A stretch of DNA of 64,000 nucleotides from Gordonia desulfuricans NBRC 100010 (GTDB lineage: Bacteria; Actinomycetota; Actinomycetes; Mycobacteriales; Mycobacteriaceae): positions 1 through 64,000 of the forward strand of contig NZ_BCNF01000047.1 of assembly GCF_001485495.1 (NCBI RefSeq), given 5' to 3'. The notes beneath the pieces are model-generated. The model was not told where the DNA came from. It worked only from the letters and a program-made list of their open reading frames with translations, and searched no databases. Position numbers and translations under genes: made by a program. Numbering within the stretch: the stretch's first letter is position 1; each line of letters begins with the position of its first letter. Shown one piece after another: positions 1 to 9,590 of the stretch.

Positions 1-618
1 TTTTCCGCACCCGACGGCCATCACTGCTCGGCACCCGGATGCGATCGGGCCGCGGCACACGTCGAAATCCATCATGCGGTCAACGACTTCGCCGACGGTG
101 GCCGCACCGACATCATCGAGTTGGCACCGGCGTGTCCCACCCATCATCGGATGGTGGGTGATCTACCCGGCCAGTACACCACCGGGAAAGTCAGATCGGG
201 TCCGGATGAGGGCCGCACGTGGTGGCAACGCAACGCCAAACCCGGCCGACCCCAGAACGAAAAACAGGTCAACCGACTCCCCGATGTTGGACAACAGTAT
301 GTGGAACACCTGGCACAAGTACGTGCCGAAATCCACGGCACCGACACCGGCACCACCACCAGCAGCAGCACTGAGGCTGGTCAGCCCGGCAAGGTGACTC
401 TCGACAGCACCACCGACGACGGGTACGTCATGATCGACGACGATGCCCTGGTGATCAAGGTGTTCGACCCACCCATCCACATCGAACCACCCATCGACAT
501 CACGCCGAACCCCGACCCGACAGACACTGGGTTGAGACTCCCGATCCGGGAAGTCATCACCCCCGTCGGGCCGATCGAGACCCGACTGGTCGAGATCCTG
601 GAAGGCCTCGGACTCTGA
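1..618 (+). CDS. DUF222/HNH endonuclease (13E12 repeat family), C-terminal part
   Basis: The frame is open from base 1, so the start lies outside the window; 205 codons remain. The visible part opens with an HNH zinc-binding motif: Cys-x4-Cys, then Ile-His-His, then Cys-x2-His-His. This is the C-terminal nuclease domain of the actinobacterial 13E12-repeat/DUF222 family. These proteins are multicopy in Gordonia and Mycobacterium; their role is unknown, although a DNA nuclease activity is assumed from the fold. The tail after residue 120 is acidic and Pro/Thr rich, as is common in the family. A strong hairpin follows the stop codon. Confidence 0.85.
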   Translation, partial: FSAPDGHHCSAPGCDRAAAHVEIHHAVNDFADGGRTDIIELAPACPTHHRMVGDLPGQYTTGKVRSGPDEGRTWWQRNAKPGRPQNEKQVNRLPDVGQQYVEHLAQVRAEIHGTDTGTTTSSSTEAGQPGKVTLDSTTDDGYVMIDDDALVIKVFDPPIHIEPPIDITPNPDPTDTGLRLPIREVITPVGPIETRLVEILEGLGL

Positions 619-665
619 CATGGGAACGCACACCTTCGTGCGCCACACCCGACCGCGCTCGAAAG

Positions 666-700
666 CAGCGAGACCACCTGCATGGCAGGTGGTCTCGCTG
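666..700 (+). terminator. Rho-independent terminator after the HNH gene
   Basis: A perfect 16-bp inverted repeat (666-681 with 685-700) encloses a 3-nt loop and is followed by the T-rich stretch TTCTCGTCTT. It lies 48 bases after the HNH stop codon. It also sits past the 3' end of the opposite-strand DUF779 gene, so it may stop transcription from both sides. Confidence 0.8.
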
Positions 701-732
701 TTCTCGTCTTCAGTTGTCGGTCTATCGGTCCC

Positions 733-1164
733 TCAGACGCCGGCGGTCGCCCCGGTCAAGGGCGGGTGAGCGGCGAGTACTGCGTTCTCGTCGTCACTGA
801 AAGCCCGTGAGCGAGATAGGAACCGCACTCCCTCTGGTGCCTCGAGGCTGAATCCTGCGCCCCGGCCCTTGACGACGTCGAGGACCAGCTGGGTGTGTTT
901 CCACAGTTCGAACTGGTCGCCGTTGATCCAGACCCGCACGGCGGGAAGCGGTTCCGGGAGGACGATCTCGCCCACCAGCACATCGCGCTGGCCCACCCGG
1001 TACTCGCCGACGGGATAACACATCGGGGCGGAACCGTCACAGCATCCACCGCTCTGGTGGATCATGAGGCCGCCGTGCAGCTCCGACAACTTGGTCAGGA
1101 GCTGCACGGCGGTGTCTGTGGCGACCACCCGATCAGGAACGTTCTGTTCTGACACGGGGTTCAC
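733..1164 (-). CDS. DUF779 domain protein, partner of aldehyde dehydrogenase
   Basis: A 143-residue protein with the DUF779 core, including the Gly-Gly-Cys-Cys-Asp-Gly-Ser stretch near residue 41 and later the Trp/Asn-rich segment. The function of the family is unknown; it is typically encoded next to NAD-dependent aldehyde dehydrogenases, as here, 43 bases after the dehydrogenase gene on the same strand. The vicinal cysteines suggest metal or redox chemistry, but that is inference. The start is a GTG; a second in-frame GTG lies three codons later and could be used instead. Confidence 0.8.
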   Translation of the reverse strand: MNPVSEQNVPDRVVATDTAVQLLTKLSELHGGLMIHQSGGCCDGSAPMCYPVGEYRVGQRDVLVGEIVLPEPLPAVRVWINGDQFELWKHTQLVLDVVKGRGAGFSLEAPEGVRFLSRSRAFSDDENAVLAAHPPLTGATAGV

Positions 1165-1207
1165 CTGCTTTCGGTCGAGCTGGCTCAGAAGCGGCGGGAT
1201 CTCCCGA

Positions 1208-2731
1208 TCAGAAGAAGCCCTTCGCGTTCTGAGCGTAACCGACCAGCAGGTTCTTGGTCTGCTGGTAGTGCTCGAGCATCATCAGGTGGGTCTCGCGACC
1301 GATGCCCGACTGCTTGTAACCACCGAAGGCGGCGTGGGCCGGGTAGTCGTGGTACGTGTTGGTCCACACACGACCGGCCTGGATCTCGCGGCCGGCGCGG
1401 TAGGCGGTGGCACCGTCGCGGCTCCAGACGCCGGCACCGAGACCGTAGAGGGTGTCGTTGGCGATGTGAATGGCGTCCGCGTAGTCCTTGAAGGTGGTCA
1501 CGGCCAGCACCGGGCCGAAGATCTCCTCCTGGAAGATGCGCATCTTGTTGTGGCCGTCGAAGACGGTCGGCTTGATGTAGTAGCCACCCGACAGGTCGCC
1601 TCCGAGGTCGGCGGCCTCGCCACCGATGAGGACCTTGGCGCCCTCTTCCTTACCGATCGCCAGGTACGACTGGATCTTCTCGTACTGGTCGTTGGACGCC
1701 TGGGCACCCATCATGGTGTCGGTGTCGAGCGGGTTGCCCTGCTTGATCTTCGAGACACGGTCGACGGCCTTCTCGAGGAAGCTGTCGTAGATGCTCTCCT
1801 GGACCAGAGCGCGGCTCGGGCACGTGCAGACCTCACCCTGATTGAGGGCGAACATGCTGAAGCCCTCCAGTGCACGGTCGAGGAATCCGTCGTCGGCCGA
1901 CATGACGTCGGAGAAGAAGATGTTGGGGCTCTTGCCGCCCAGCTCGAGGGTGACCGGGATCAGGTTCTCCGAGGCGTACTGCATGATCAGGCGGCCGGTG
2001 GTGGTCTCACCGGTGAACGCGATCTTGCGGATGCGGTTGCTCGAGGCGAGCGGCTTGCCGGCCTCGACGCCGAAGCCGTTGACCACGTTGATCACACCGG
2101 CCGGGAGCAGGTCGGCGATCAGGCTCATGACGTAGAGGATCGACGCCGGGGTCTGCTCGGCCGGCTTGAGAACCACTGCGTTGCCTGCGGCGAGCGCGGG
2201 GGCGAGCTTCCACACGGCCATCAGGATCGGGAAGTTCCACGGGATGATCTGGCCGACGACGCCCAGCGGCTCGTGGAAGTGGTAGGCGACGGTGTCCTCG
2301 TCGATCTCGGAGATCGACCCTTCCTGGGCGCGCAGGGCGCCGGCGAAGTAGCGGAAGTGATCGATCGCGAGCGGGATGTCGGCGGCGAGGGTCTCGCGGA
2401 CGGCCTTACCGTTGTCCCAGGTCTCGGCGACGGCGATCTTCTCGAGGTTCTCCTCGAGGCGGTCGGCGATGCGCAGCAGCACCAGCGAACGCTCGGCGAC
2501 CGAGGTCTTGCCCCACACCGGGGCGGCCTTGTGGGCGGCGTCGAGCGCGAGGTCGATGTCCTCGGCGGTCGAGCGGGCGACCTCACAGAAGGTCTTGCCG
2601 TCCACCGGGGACGGGTTCTCGAAGTACTGGCCCTTCACCGGAGGGGTCCACTGGCCGCCGATCCAGTTGTCGTAACGCGACTCGAAGCTCATCACCGAGC
2701 CCGCAGTGCCCGGCTTTGCGTAGACAGTCAT
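1208..2731 (-). CDS. NAD-dependent aldehyde dehydrogenase (ExaC/AcoD type)
   Basis: This 507-residue protein has the full aldehyde dehydrogenase set: Pro-Trp-Asn-Phe-Pro near residue 164, Glu263 in Glu-Leu-Gly-Gly-Lys-Ser, and the catalytic Cys at about residue 302 in Asn-Gln-Gly-Glu-Val-Cys. It oxidises aldehydes to acids with NAD+. Close relatives act on acetaldehyde or other short aldehydes in alcohol catabolism, and the DUF779 partner supports this group. The ATG follows GGAGAAGAG. Direct and inverted TTGCA elements lie upstream and may bind its regulator. A secondary Cys two residues after the nucleophile (CTC) is usual in this subgroup. Confidence 0.92.
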   Translation of the reverse strand: MTVYAKPGTAGSVMSFESRYDNWIGGQWTPPVKGQYFENPSPVDGKTFCEVARSTAEDIDLALDAAHKAAPVWGKTSVAERSLVLLRIADRLEENLEKIAVAETWDNGKAVRETLAADIPLAIDHFRYFAGALRAQEGSISEIDEDTVAYHFHEPLGVVGQIIPWNFPILMAVWKLAPALAAGNAVVLKPAEQTPASILYVMSLIADLLPAGVINVVNGFGVEAGKPLASSNRIRKIAFTGETTTGRLIMQYASENLIPVTLELGGKSPNIFFSDVMSADDGFLDRALEGFSMFALNQGEVCTCPSRALVQESIYDSFLEKAVDRVSKIKQGNPLDTDTMMGAQASNDQYEKIQSYLAIGKEEGAKVLIGGEAADLGGDLSGGYYIKPTVFDGHNKMRIFQEEIFGPVLAVTTFKDYADAIHIANDTLYGLGAGVWSRDGATAYRAGREIQAGRVWTNTYHDYPAHAAFGGYKQSGIGRETHLMMLEHYQQTKNLLVGYAQNAKGFF

Positions 2732-2832
2732 CTCTTCTCCAGCTCCTCAGTGCATTCATCTGGGTGTCACCGGCGGTTGGTGGCCGCCAATGTGATCTGT
2801 TGCACAGCGTAGGAGTGGTGTGGTTGCAGCCA

Positions 2833-2854
2833 CGTTGCAGATACGTTTGCAACG
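2833..2854. promoter_or_regulatory. Inverted TTGCA element upstream of the aldehyde dehydrogenase
   Basis: CGTTGCA (2833-2839) and TGCAACG (2848-2854) form a perfect inverted repeat about 100-120 bases before the dehydrogenase ATG. Two more TTGCA copies lie nearby, at about 2799 and 2824. The grouping suggests an operator or activator site. The cognate regulator is not identified. Confidence 0.4.
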
Positions 2855-2877
2855 TTGGATGCCCTCAAAACCGCAGG

Positions 2878-3873
2878 TCAGCCCCCCGCCTGAACCTGAG
2901 CTCCGGGAAGCTGGAGCCGAAGTTGCCGATCGATGAGACCGAGGATCTCGGCGCGTACCTCACCGGCGACGATCCCGGTGGCCGGCGGCGCCGCCGGCGT
3001 ACTGAACACGGTGAAGACCTGCGCCGACGACGAGGGCGGCTGGAGCGAGCCGGGCGGCCCCGGCGGTGGTGGCGTCGCCGCGGCCGTGATCCGGAACTCG
3101 AGGACGAACAGCGGCGGCCGGTCGGCGGCACCGAATGCCAGTCGGATCAGCCCCGGCCGGTTCTCCAACAGGTATCCCGCCGGGCGCGGCCCGGGCGCCG
3201 ACGGCGCGAGGATCGCCAGCAGCGCATCATGCAGTGCACTCGGCGGAACCGGAGCGGTGACGGTCTGATCCGGGCGCGATCCCTGCATACCCCGCTGCGC
3301 AGCGGTGATCGCCGACTGCGTGGAGCGCGCCAGACCCGCACCGGCCTGCCGCGCCGCGCTCCCCACCCCCGCCAGAGCGGGTCCGAGGTCACTCGGCCAC
3401 CGCACACGCCGTTTGTTCAGGACCGATCCGACGATCACCAGGATCACCCCGATGACGGCGATGGCGATCGCGCCGCCGTTCACCTGGAAGTCCGACGAGC
3501 TCGAACTACGTCCGGTGCCGAATTCGTACTCGTAGGTGTTTTCCACCGCGAACGCATACGACATGCCGGTCGCGAATGCGGTCAGGCCGAGCACGACAGC
3601 CAGGCTGCCCGGGGTACGCCCCGCGAGGACGAGGATGCCGATGACTGCGATGACCATTCCGGTGATGACCACACCGACTCCGGTCGTCACGATCCCGAGG
3701 GCCACCAGCACCAGCCCCGCCACGACGACGCCCATCGCGACCTTGCGGATCGGGACCGACCGGCGCTGAGGCCCGGGCCCCGGTGGCATGCCGCCCGGGA
3801 TGGGACCGGGCCCCGGTGGCATGCCGCCCGGGGTGGGACCAGGCGGGATCGGGGGAAAGCCGGATCGAGTCAT
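2878..3873 (-). CDS. Proline-rich multi-pass membrane protein of unknown function
   Basis: This 331-residue protein starts with a Pro/Gly-rich cytoplasmic tail (Gly-Gly-Met-Pro-Pro-Gly repeats). Four hydrophobic segments follow, in two pairs separated by a short Ser-rich loop. The C-terminal half is soluble and carries a long Pro-rich linker. I chose the Met at 3873 rather than the longer open frame, because that frame would run back into the preceding hydrolase gene. No family is recognised with certainty. The C-terminal domain may bind a partner on the cytoplasmic side. It is followed by the aldehyde dehydrogenase promoter region. Confidence 0.65.
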   Translation of the reverse strand: MTRSGFPPIPPGPTPGGMPPGPGPIPGGMPPGPGPQRRSVPIRKVAMGVVVAGLVLVALGIVTTGVGVVITGMVIAVIGILVLAGRTPGSLAVVLGLTAFATGMSYAFAVENTYEYEFGTGRSSSSSDFQVNGGAIAIAVIGVILVIVGSVLNKRRVRWPSDLGPALAGVGSAARQAGAGLARSTQSAITAAQRGMQGSRPDQTVTAPVPPSALHDALLAILAPSAPGPRPAGYLLENRPGLIRLAFGAADRPPLFVLEFRITAAATPPPPGPPGSLQPPSSSAQVFTVFSTPAAPPATGIVAGEVRAEILGLIDRQLRLQLPGAQVQAGG

Positions 3874-3946
3874 GCCGGGTAAGGGTAGGCGCCGACGGCG
3901 TCGTCGGGTATCGCCCGAAGATATGAAATCCAGGCAATTCAGGCGT

Positions 3947-5248
3947 TCATCCGGCCGCGACCCCGGCCGCCCCGGGGTCGGCATCGGCGTAGGCATCGGC
4001 ATCGGCGCCTGACGCATGGGCGAGCATCTCGTCGAGCCGATCGAACATCCGCTGCTCGGTCAGCGCCCGCGCCATCGGCTCGCAGTGTCCGCTCGCCCCC
4101 TCCGCCGCGGTGAAGGCGATCAGCGTCGCCCGGTCACCGAGCATGGCGGCCAGTCTCTCGGACTGTCCGGGCCAGAACTGTTCGTCCTCGGGTGCGGTGA
4201 TGAGCACGGGGGTGGCGATACGTGCGGCGACGTCATCGGTGAGGGTGTATTCGGCGACGGCCCGCATGGTGTCGGAGTAGCTGCCGGAGCCGTACGGGCG
4301 GGCACGCCAGTCCCACATCCGCTTGGTGGCCTTGCTCGCCTTCATCCCGATCGACATCATCGAGTCGAAGTCGGCGTACTTGCCCTGGGCGAGCTTCTTG
4401 CCCAGTGTGCCGCCGATGTTGTCCAGCCACGACGTCTGCACCTCGACGACGCCCGGGTCGACGACGGCCGCGGCGTACCGGTGCTCGAACGCCAACGCCC
4501 GCGGCACCCAGTACCCGGCCTGGCTGATGCCGTAGACCGCGAGTCGTCGCGGGTCGACGCCGGTCAGCCCGAGCACCGTGTCGGTGACCGGGGTCAGCAC
4601 CGCCTCCCAGTCGGGCCGGAAGGTCACGCCGTGCTCGAAGAGCATCGACTGCTGACCCGGTCCGTCGAACATCACCACCCGGTAGCCGCGACGCAACGCC
4701 CCGTGCGCGGCCGACGACCACAGACCCGACACCGACCCGTCGCTGCCGTTGACCACCACCAGGGTGGGTCGCGGCTCGTCGCCGGCGTCGCCGGGTGAGA
4801 GGAACCAGCCCGGCAGCGTGGTGTCCTCGTACGGGATCGTCAGCCGACGTCCCACGAAGGGCCCGTCGTCGACGAATTTCTCCCAGGCGGCCCGGTGCTC
4901 GGCGAAGACCGGCATCCGCTCGGCGTCGTCGGCGATCCCGTCGAGCGCGTCGAAGGCCTCGGACAGATAGGTGGCCGCCCGCAGGTGGGCGAATGCCGCG
5001 CTGATGCGGTGTCCGCGTGCCGCGCCGGCATCGGCGTCGGCGGCCAGTCGCCGCCCGACGCGATGCCATGCCTCGTACCAGTCACGCTGGTGACCGGCGC
5101 CGACGGTGTCGATGGTGCGCAGGACCTCGCCGGCGTCGGCCGCCCCGGAGCCGCAGTAGCCGAGCAGCAGTCGCACCGAATAGTCGCGACCGGGGTCCGA
5201 GTAGAAACCCGTGGAGTAGGCGGTGTGGGTCGGATGCAGGATGTTCAC
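3947..5248 (-). CDS. Alpha/beta hydrolase of the FrsA/pseudooxynicotine-hydrolase type
   Basis: A 433-residue serine hydrolase. An N-terminal helical cap (about residues 1-135) precedes the alpha/beta core. The nucleophile elbow Gly-Ile-Ser-Gln-Ala-Gly puts Ser242 at the active site, with Asp355 and His388 as likely triad partners. The length and cap resemble the family of 2,6-dihydroxypseudooxynicotine hydrolase and esterase FrsA, which cleave C-C or ester bonds. The substrate is not evident. The gene lies downstream of the small membrane protein at 5295-5921 on the same strand, with a 46-bp gap, so the two may be co-transcribed. Confidence 0.8.
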   Translation of the reverse strand: MNILHPTHTAYSTGFYSDPGRDYSVRLLLGYCGSGAADAGEVLRTIDTVGAGHQRDWYEAWHRVGRRLAADADAGAARGHRISAAFAHLRAATYLSEAFDALDGIADDAERMPVFAEHRAAWEKFVDDGPFVGRRLTIPYEDTTLPGWFLSPGDAGDEPRPTLVVVNGSDGSVSGLWSSAAHGALRRGYRVVMFDGPGQQSMLFEHGVTFRPDWEAVLTPVTDTVLGLTGVDPRRLAVYGISQAGYWVPRALAFEHRYAAAVVDPGVVEVQTSWLDNIGGTLGKKLAQGKYADFDSMMSIGMKASKATKRMWDWRARPYGSGSYSDTMRAVAEYTLTDDVAARIATPVLITAPEDEQFWPGQSERLAAMLGDRATLIAFTAAEGASGHCEPMARALTEQRMFDRLDEMLAHASGADADAYADADPGAAGVAAG

Positions 5249-5294
5249 GATCGATCGCTTTCGGTTTCGGTGGTGGCCCGGTCAGAGATGCCGG

Positions 5295-5921
5295 TCAGGG
5301 ACGCGGTCCGGCGTGACCGGCGGGCACCGGTGCGGGTGGGGTGTCGGCGTCGGCGATGCGCCGGGTCCGCTTGACCGCGAAGACGATCAGGACGATCGGG
5401 ATCACCCAGTTCAGCAGGACGTTGCCCGGATGACCGCCCGACACCGCGTCCGCACCGGCGAGTACTCCGGCGATCAGGTGACTGAGGGCCATGGCGAAGA
5501 TCGTCCCCGCCCACAGCAGGCTGATGGCCTTGTTCTTCGCACGGAAGATCGGGCTGGACCAGTAGCGGGGGTCGACGGTCTCACGGGCGTACTGCTCGGT
5601 GAACGGCACCGTGTAGGCCGAGACCAGCATGACCAGACCGAGGATCACCGTGGTGGCGCCACGGCCGTAGTCGGTGAGCCACACGTCCATCGCATGTCCG
5701 CCGGTGAAGCCGATCGCGGAGATGATCCCGAAGGTGACGGCACCGGCCGCGTCCAGGATCTTGATCGAACGGCCCTGCAGCACGCTGACCAGGAGGAGTC
5801 CCGCGGCGGCGGCGAAGGCTGCGAGGCCCGCCCATCCGGCCGCGTCGGGGCCGAGGTGGGAGGCGACGAGGGAGAACAGTATCCACGGCGCGAGGCCGAT
5901 GATCATGTCCTTGGCATTCAT
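5295..5921 (-). CDS. Six-helix membrane protein of unknown function
   Basis: The 208-residue protein is almost entirely hydrophobic, with about six transmembrane segments and a short charged C-terminus (Lys-Arg-Thr-Arg-Arg). I place the start at 5921 (Met-Asn-Ala-Lys-Asp-Met) behind GAAGGAC. The longer frame adds a polar stretch that does not look coding. I cannot name a family with confidence. It precedes the alpha/beta hydrolase on the same strand, and the neighbour on its other side is the GAF regulator. Confidence 0.65.
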   Translation of the reverse strand: MNAKDMIIGLAPWILFSLVASHLGPDAAGWAGLAAFAAAAGLLLVSVLQGRSIKILDAAGAVTFGIISAIGFTGGHAMDVWLTDYGRGATTVILGLVMLVSAYTVPFTEQYARETVDPRYWSSPIFRAKNKAISLLWAGTIFAMALSHLIAGVLAGADAVSGGHPGNVLLNWVIPIVLIVFAVKRTRRIADADTPPAPVPAGHAGPRP

Positions 5922-6211
5922 GGCGGGTCCTTCGGGTCTGCAGAGATCGTCTGAGGGAGGCGATGATTCGATGTGGTTCTCGAATCGGTGCTTCTCACTG
6001 TGCGCTGCACACCACATGCCCGTCGTCCGTCGGATGGCGGTGATTTCGCTGCCACAGGGCAATCCGCCACGAGCAGACCGCACGATCACCGCCCAGACGG
6101 ATGTCATCGGCAGATGCCGCTCACCACGGCCGGGCGGTCAGCACCCGGATCGTCCCGGTCGGGCCCACCGCGGGACGTCGGCGCCGGTGCGCCCTCGGCA
6201 GGGGCGGGGCC

Positions 6212-7495
6212 TCAGACGCCGTAACGACGGTCGAGCAGCCGGATGCGTCCGCCCACGACGGCGCGGTCGGGGTGCCCGACGGGCAGTCGGTGTTCCAGCC
6301 GGCGCCACGCCTGCAGGTCGTCACGCCCGTGGATCGACGACGTCCAGGTGCGCAACGCACCCACCTCGCCCTCCGCGATCACCCGGGACCGGATGTCCTC
6401 GCGCACCACCTCGAAGATCTCGACGATGCCCGGCGCACTGGATTCGACGAGGAGCCCACCGCGGCCGAGGTCGTCGATGATCGCGCGGGTGTCGGCACCG
6501 TCGGCGACGCGGCGGCGCAGGTCGGCGAGGTCGGAGACCAGGTCGGCGGTGAGTCGGTACGGCCGCGACCGCACCACGTCGGGGCCCAGATCGCGACGCA
6601 GCCGGGAGATCTCGGCGCGAACGGTGACCGGGTCGATCTCGTCGCCGGCGAGTTGCATCGCCAGCTGCTCGGTGTTGAGGCCTTCGGGGTACTCCTGCAG
6701 CAGCACCAGGATCTCGGCATGCCGCCGGGACAGCTGCCGGGCGGTCCCGCTCCCCGACTCCCAGCGATAACCGTTGTCGCCCAACACCACCAGTCGGGCA
6801 CCCGCCGGTTCCGGCGCCTCGGCGGCAAATGTCGCAGGATCGGCGAGATCGACTGCCTGCGAACGTAACTCGCGCTCGACGGCGGCGACCACCGAGCGGA
6901 CCGCGGCGAGGGCGAACGGCGCGGCCACCTCACGGCCACCGGTCACGTCGATGACGCCGATGACATGTCCGGTGATCGGATCGTGCACGGGGGCCGCGGC
7001 GCAACTGAAATCCTGTACCGGTCCGGCGAAATGCTCGGGGCCGATCACCTGCACACCCTTGTCCATGGTCAGGGCCAGCCCGGGGGCATTGGTGCCGACG
7101 ATGTCCTCACTCCACACCGAGCCCTCGACGAAGTTGATCCGGCCGGCCCGGTCCAGGGCCTCGGAATCGCCTTCCACCCACAGCAGCCGGCCGACCTGAT
7201 CGGTCAGGGCGACGACGACGCCGGTGTCGGCGATGTCGTCGAGCATCAGCGATCGCACGAGTGGGCGGATCGAGGTGATCGGATGGGTGTCGCGGTAGCG
7301 GGCGAACTCGGCCATCGTCATGGTCGCGCTGACGTCGTCCTCCGGAACGGCCTCTCCCGGGTCTATCCCACGTTTGAGTGAGCGGGCCCAGGAATCACGC
7401 ACCACCGATCGCACCGCATCAGTGGGCGGGTTGACCCCGACAAGGAATTCCTCGTAGGCACGACGAATCCGCGACGAGGGTCCAGCTTCGGCCAT
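6212..7495 (-). CDS. GAF-domain transcriptional regulator, AcoR-like N-terminus without AAA+ domain
   Basis: A 427-residue protein. Residues about 30-230 match the sensor half of AcoR-type activators: Ser-Trp-x-Arg-Ser at the start and a GAF domain carrying Gly-Thr-Asn-Ala and an Ala-Ala-Pro-Val-His-Asp core. The C-terminal half has a winged-helix-like segment (Leu-Ser-Arg-Arg-His-Ala-Glu-Ile-Leu-Val) and helical repeats. There is no ATPase domain and no Fis helix-turn-helix. Such proteins are common in Mycobacteriales near alcohol/aldehyde dehydrogenase genes. I infer a role in controlling such genes, possibly the aldehyde dehydrogenase 4 kb away. The start at 7495 is preceded by GAGAGG. Confidence 0.75.
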   Translation of the reverse strand: MAEAGPSSRIRRAYEEFLVGVNPPTDAVRSVVRDSWARSLKRGIDPGEAVPEDDVSATMTMAEFARYRDTHPITSIRPLVRSLMLDDIADTGVVVALTDQVGRLLWVEGDSEALDRAGRINFVEGSVWSEDIVGTNAPGLALTMDKGVQVIGPEHFAGPVQDFSCAAAPVHDPITGHVIGVIDVTGGREVAAPFALAAVRSVVAAVERELRSQAVDLADPATFAAEAPEPAGARLVVLGDNGYRWESGSGTARQLSRRHAEILVLLQEYPEGLNTEQLAMQLAGDEIDPVTVRAEISRLRRDLGPDVVRSRPYRLTADLVSDLADLRRRVADGADTRAIIDDLGRGGLLVESSAPGIVEIFEVVREDIRSRVIAEGEVGALRTWTSSIHGRDDLQAWRRLEHRLPVGHPDRAVVGGRIRLLDRRYGV

Positions 7496-7654
7496 ACATC
7501 CTCTCTCCGTCACCGGTGCCGTCAATTGTGCCGTGAAAAGTGTGATTGCGGCAACAACCCCCGGTTTCGACCCGGCCACACCGGAGTTCGGCACCCCCTC
7601 GCCCGCTCCCGGCGAGCAAGTGCATCGTTCGATCGACATCGCGCCGGCCGAACC

Positions 7655-9481
7655 ATGTACAGCCAGGCATTTCGCACATACGCTTCCCGGGTGAAACGCG
7701 TCGTGTTCTCACTGTTCCTGGCGATCTTCACCCTCGTCGGACTGATCGCCCCACTGTTCCGGGCGATCCCGGAGTCGGCGTCGGAATCGTCGGCCGACCC
7801 GGTGACCATCACCGACTACACCGCCACCTATGACGTGTCCGCCGACGGTCTGCTCACCGCCCGCGAGACGGTGACCACCGCATTCCCGTCGGGCCGCCAC
7901 GGGATCTTCCGGTTCTGGGACATCACCGACCCGGCCGATGCGAGGGTCCGCTACGAGCCGGAGAACATCGAGGTCACCTATGACGGCGGACCGGTCCCGG
8001 TGGAGATCGACGACAAACAGGGCCACCGGTTCGTGGTGGCGAAGATCGGCGACCCCGGCCGCTACGTGCCGCAGGGGGTGCACACCTATGTGATCACCTA
8101 CACGGTGCGCGGGGCGCTCGCCCCCGGCACCTCCGACCAGTCGTCGTCGGGCAGCCGGACCGGGGAGGGCGGCTCGCATTTCCTGTGGCGGATCGTCGCC
8201 GACGGCTGGCAGATGCCCATCCAGCGGTCGACGACCACCGTCACGCTGCCGTCCGAACCGGTGTCGGCGGCGTGCAGCATCGGTACCCGCGAGGAATGTG
8301 TGGTGACCGAACAGGGTCCGACGACCCGCGTCGTCACCACGGGCCCGCTGCCGCCGATGATCGGTGTGTCCTTCCGCGCCGACCTCGCCGGCGCCGCTCC
8401 CCCACAGATCACCGCGCCGTGGCCGCAGCCGCTCGACCTGGTGCTGGGCCGCTCACCGACCGTCGTGATCGTGCTCCTGCTGGTGTCGGCGCTCACCTTT
8501 GCCCTCGGCGTCTACTGGGTGCTGCGCAGCCGTGAGGCGACGCCGCTGCTCCCGGTGATGTACGAGCCGCCACGCGATCCCGGGCAGACCGCAGGCTTCC
8601 TCGGGCCGGTGCAGACCTACTACGTGACCCGCGAGGCCGCCCCCGCCCGCGGTCTGGTGGCGACGCTGCTGCACATGGCCGACCGGGATCTGGTGCGGCT
8701 GCAGCGGTCCGGCGACGACTGGACCATCACCTCCCAGATCGACGCCGTCACCTGGAGCACCGCCGACCCGGTCAGCCAGGCGGTGGCCACGGCATTGGGT
8801 CTGGGCGGGAAGGGATCGAGTTTCCACGCCGACGGCTCGGTGTCGGCGGGCCGACAGCTCAACACCGCCAAGGGTGCGGCGGCCGGTGCCGCGGCGACGT
8901 GGGCGGTCGGGAGCGGGGTCCTGGCCCACAGCCGATCGGAGAAGACCGGCCGATGGCTGGTGGTGCTCGCCGTCGCGGCCGCGATCGCCGCGGTGTTCCT
9001 GGCGCCGTTCTCGTTGTGGCTGTTGCCTTTCGCCGCATTCGCCGTCGGCGGCGCCGGACTGTTCGTGTCCGGGGTCGGTACCCGCCGGACCCCGCTCGGA
9101 CGCGACGTGTGGTCACGCGCAGGCGGATTCGAACGTCTGCTGTCGACGCCGTCGAATGTGGAGCGCCTCGACTTCAGTGCCCGGCGTGAGCTCTACACCG
9201 ACTACATCCCGTATGCGGTGGCATTCGACTGCGCCGACGCATGGGCACGCAAGTACCGGATCGCCACCGGTGCCGAACCGCCGCAACCGGTCTGGCTGGT
9301 CTCCTCCGGATCGGGCTCCTCGCATGGCCTGTTCGGTGGGGGCGGCGGGATCGACAGCTTCGAGTCGAGCCTGTCCTCGGCGTTGTCGGCGTACTCGGCC
9401 AGCCAGTCCTCCTCGTCGTCGAGCAGCGGCGGCGGAGGCGGGGGTGGCGGTGGAGGAGGCGGGGGCGGCGGCTCCTGGTGA
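7655..9481 (+). CDS. DUF2207 membrane protein with polyglycine tail
   Basis: About 608 residues. A signal sequence is followed by an extracellular beta-rich DUF2207 domain, a transmembrane segment near residue 280, a cytoplasmic part, two more transmembrane segments near 435-475, and a Ser/Gly tail ending in 16 glycines plus Ser-Trp. This order is typical of the DUF2207 family, often encoded beside LemA as here; the function is unknown. An in-frame GTG at 7691 would give an ideal signal peptide (Val-Lys-Arg then hydrophobic) and is a strong alternative start. The gene is divergent from the GAF regulator. Confidence 0.85.
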   Translation: MYSQAFRTYASRVKRVVFSLFLAIFTLVGLIAPLFRAIPESASESSADPVTITDYTATYDVSADGLLTARETVTTAFPSGRHGIFRFWDITDPADARVRYEPENIEVTYDGGPVPVEIDDKQGHRFVVAKIGDPGRYVPQGVHTYVITYTVRGALAPGTSDQSSSGSRTGEGGSHFLWRIVADGWQMPIQRSTTTVTLPSEPVSAACSIGTREECVVTEQGPTTRVVTTGPLPPMIGVSFRADLAGAAPPQITAPWPQPLDLVLGRSPTVVIVLLLVSALTFALGVYWVLRSREATPLLPVMYEPPRDPGQTAGFLGPVQTYYVTREAAPARGLVATLLHMADRDLVRLQRSGDDWTITSQIDAVTWSTADPVSQAVATALGLGGKGSSFHADGSVSAGRQLNTAKGAAAGAAATWAVGSGVLAHSRSEKTGRWLVVLAVAAAIAAVFLAPFSLWLLPFAAFAVGGAGLFVSGVGTRRTPLGRDVWSRAGGFERLLSTPSNVERLDFSARRELYTDYIPYAVAFDCADAWARKYRIATGAEPPQPVWLVSSGSGSSHGLFGGGGGIDSFESSLSSALSAYSASQSSSSSSSGGGGGGGGGGGGGGGSW

Positions 9482-9590
9482 GATGCCCCCACCGGACCCC
9501 GCCGGCGCCCCTACCGCCACCCACACCGATGCCCATGCCCCGCACCGACTCGCACATCACCCGGATTCCCCCGTCACAGAAAGTCCTCCG

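Noticed and set aside
1064-2812. Long open frame (582 codons) antisense to the aldehyde dehydrogenase
   Set aside because: It mirrors a clear aldehyde dehydrogenase gene; long antisense frames are expected at this GC content and the translation has no recognisable domain.
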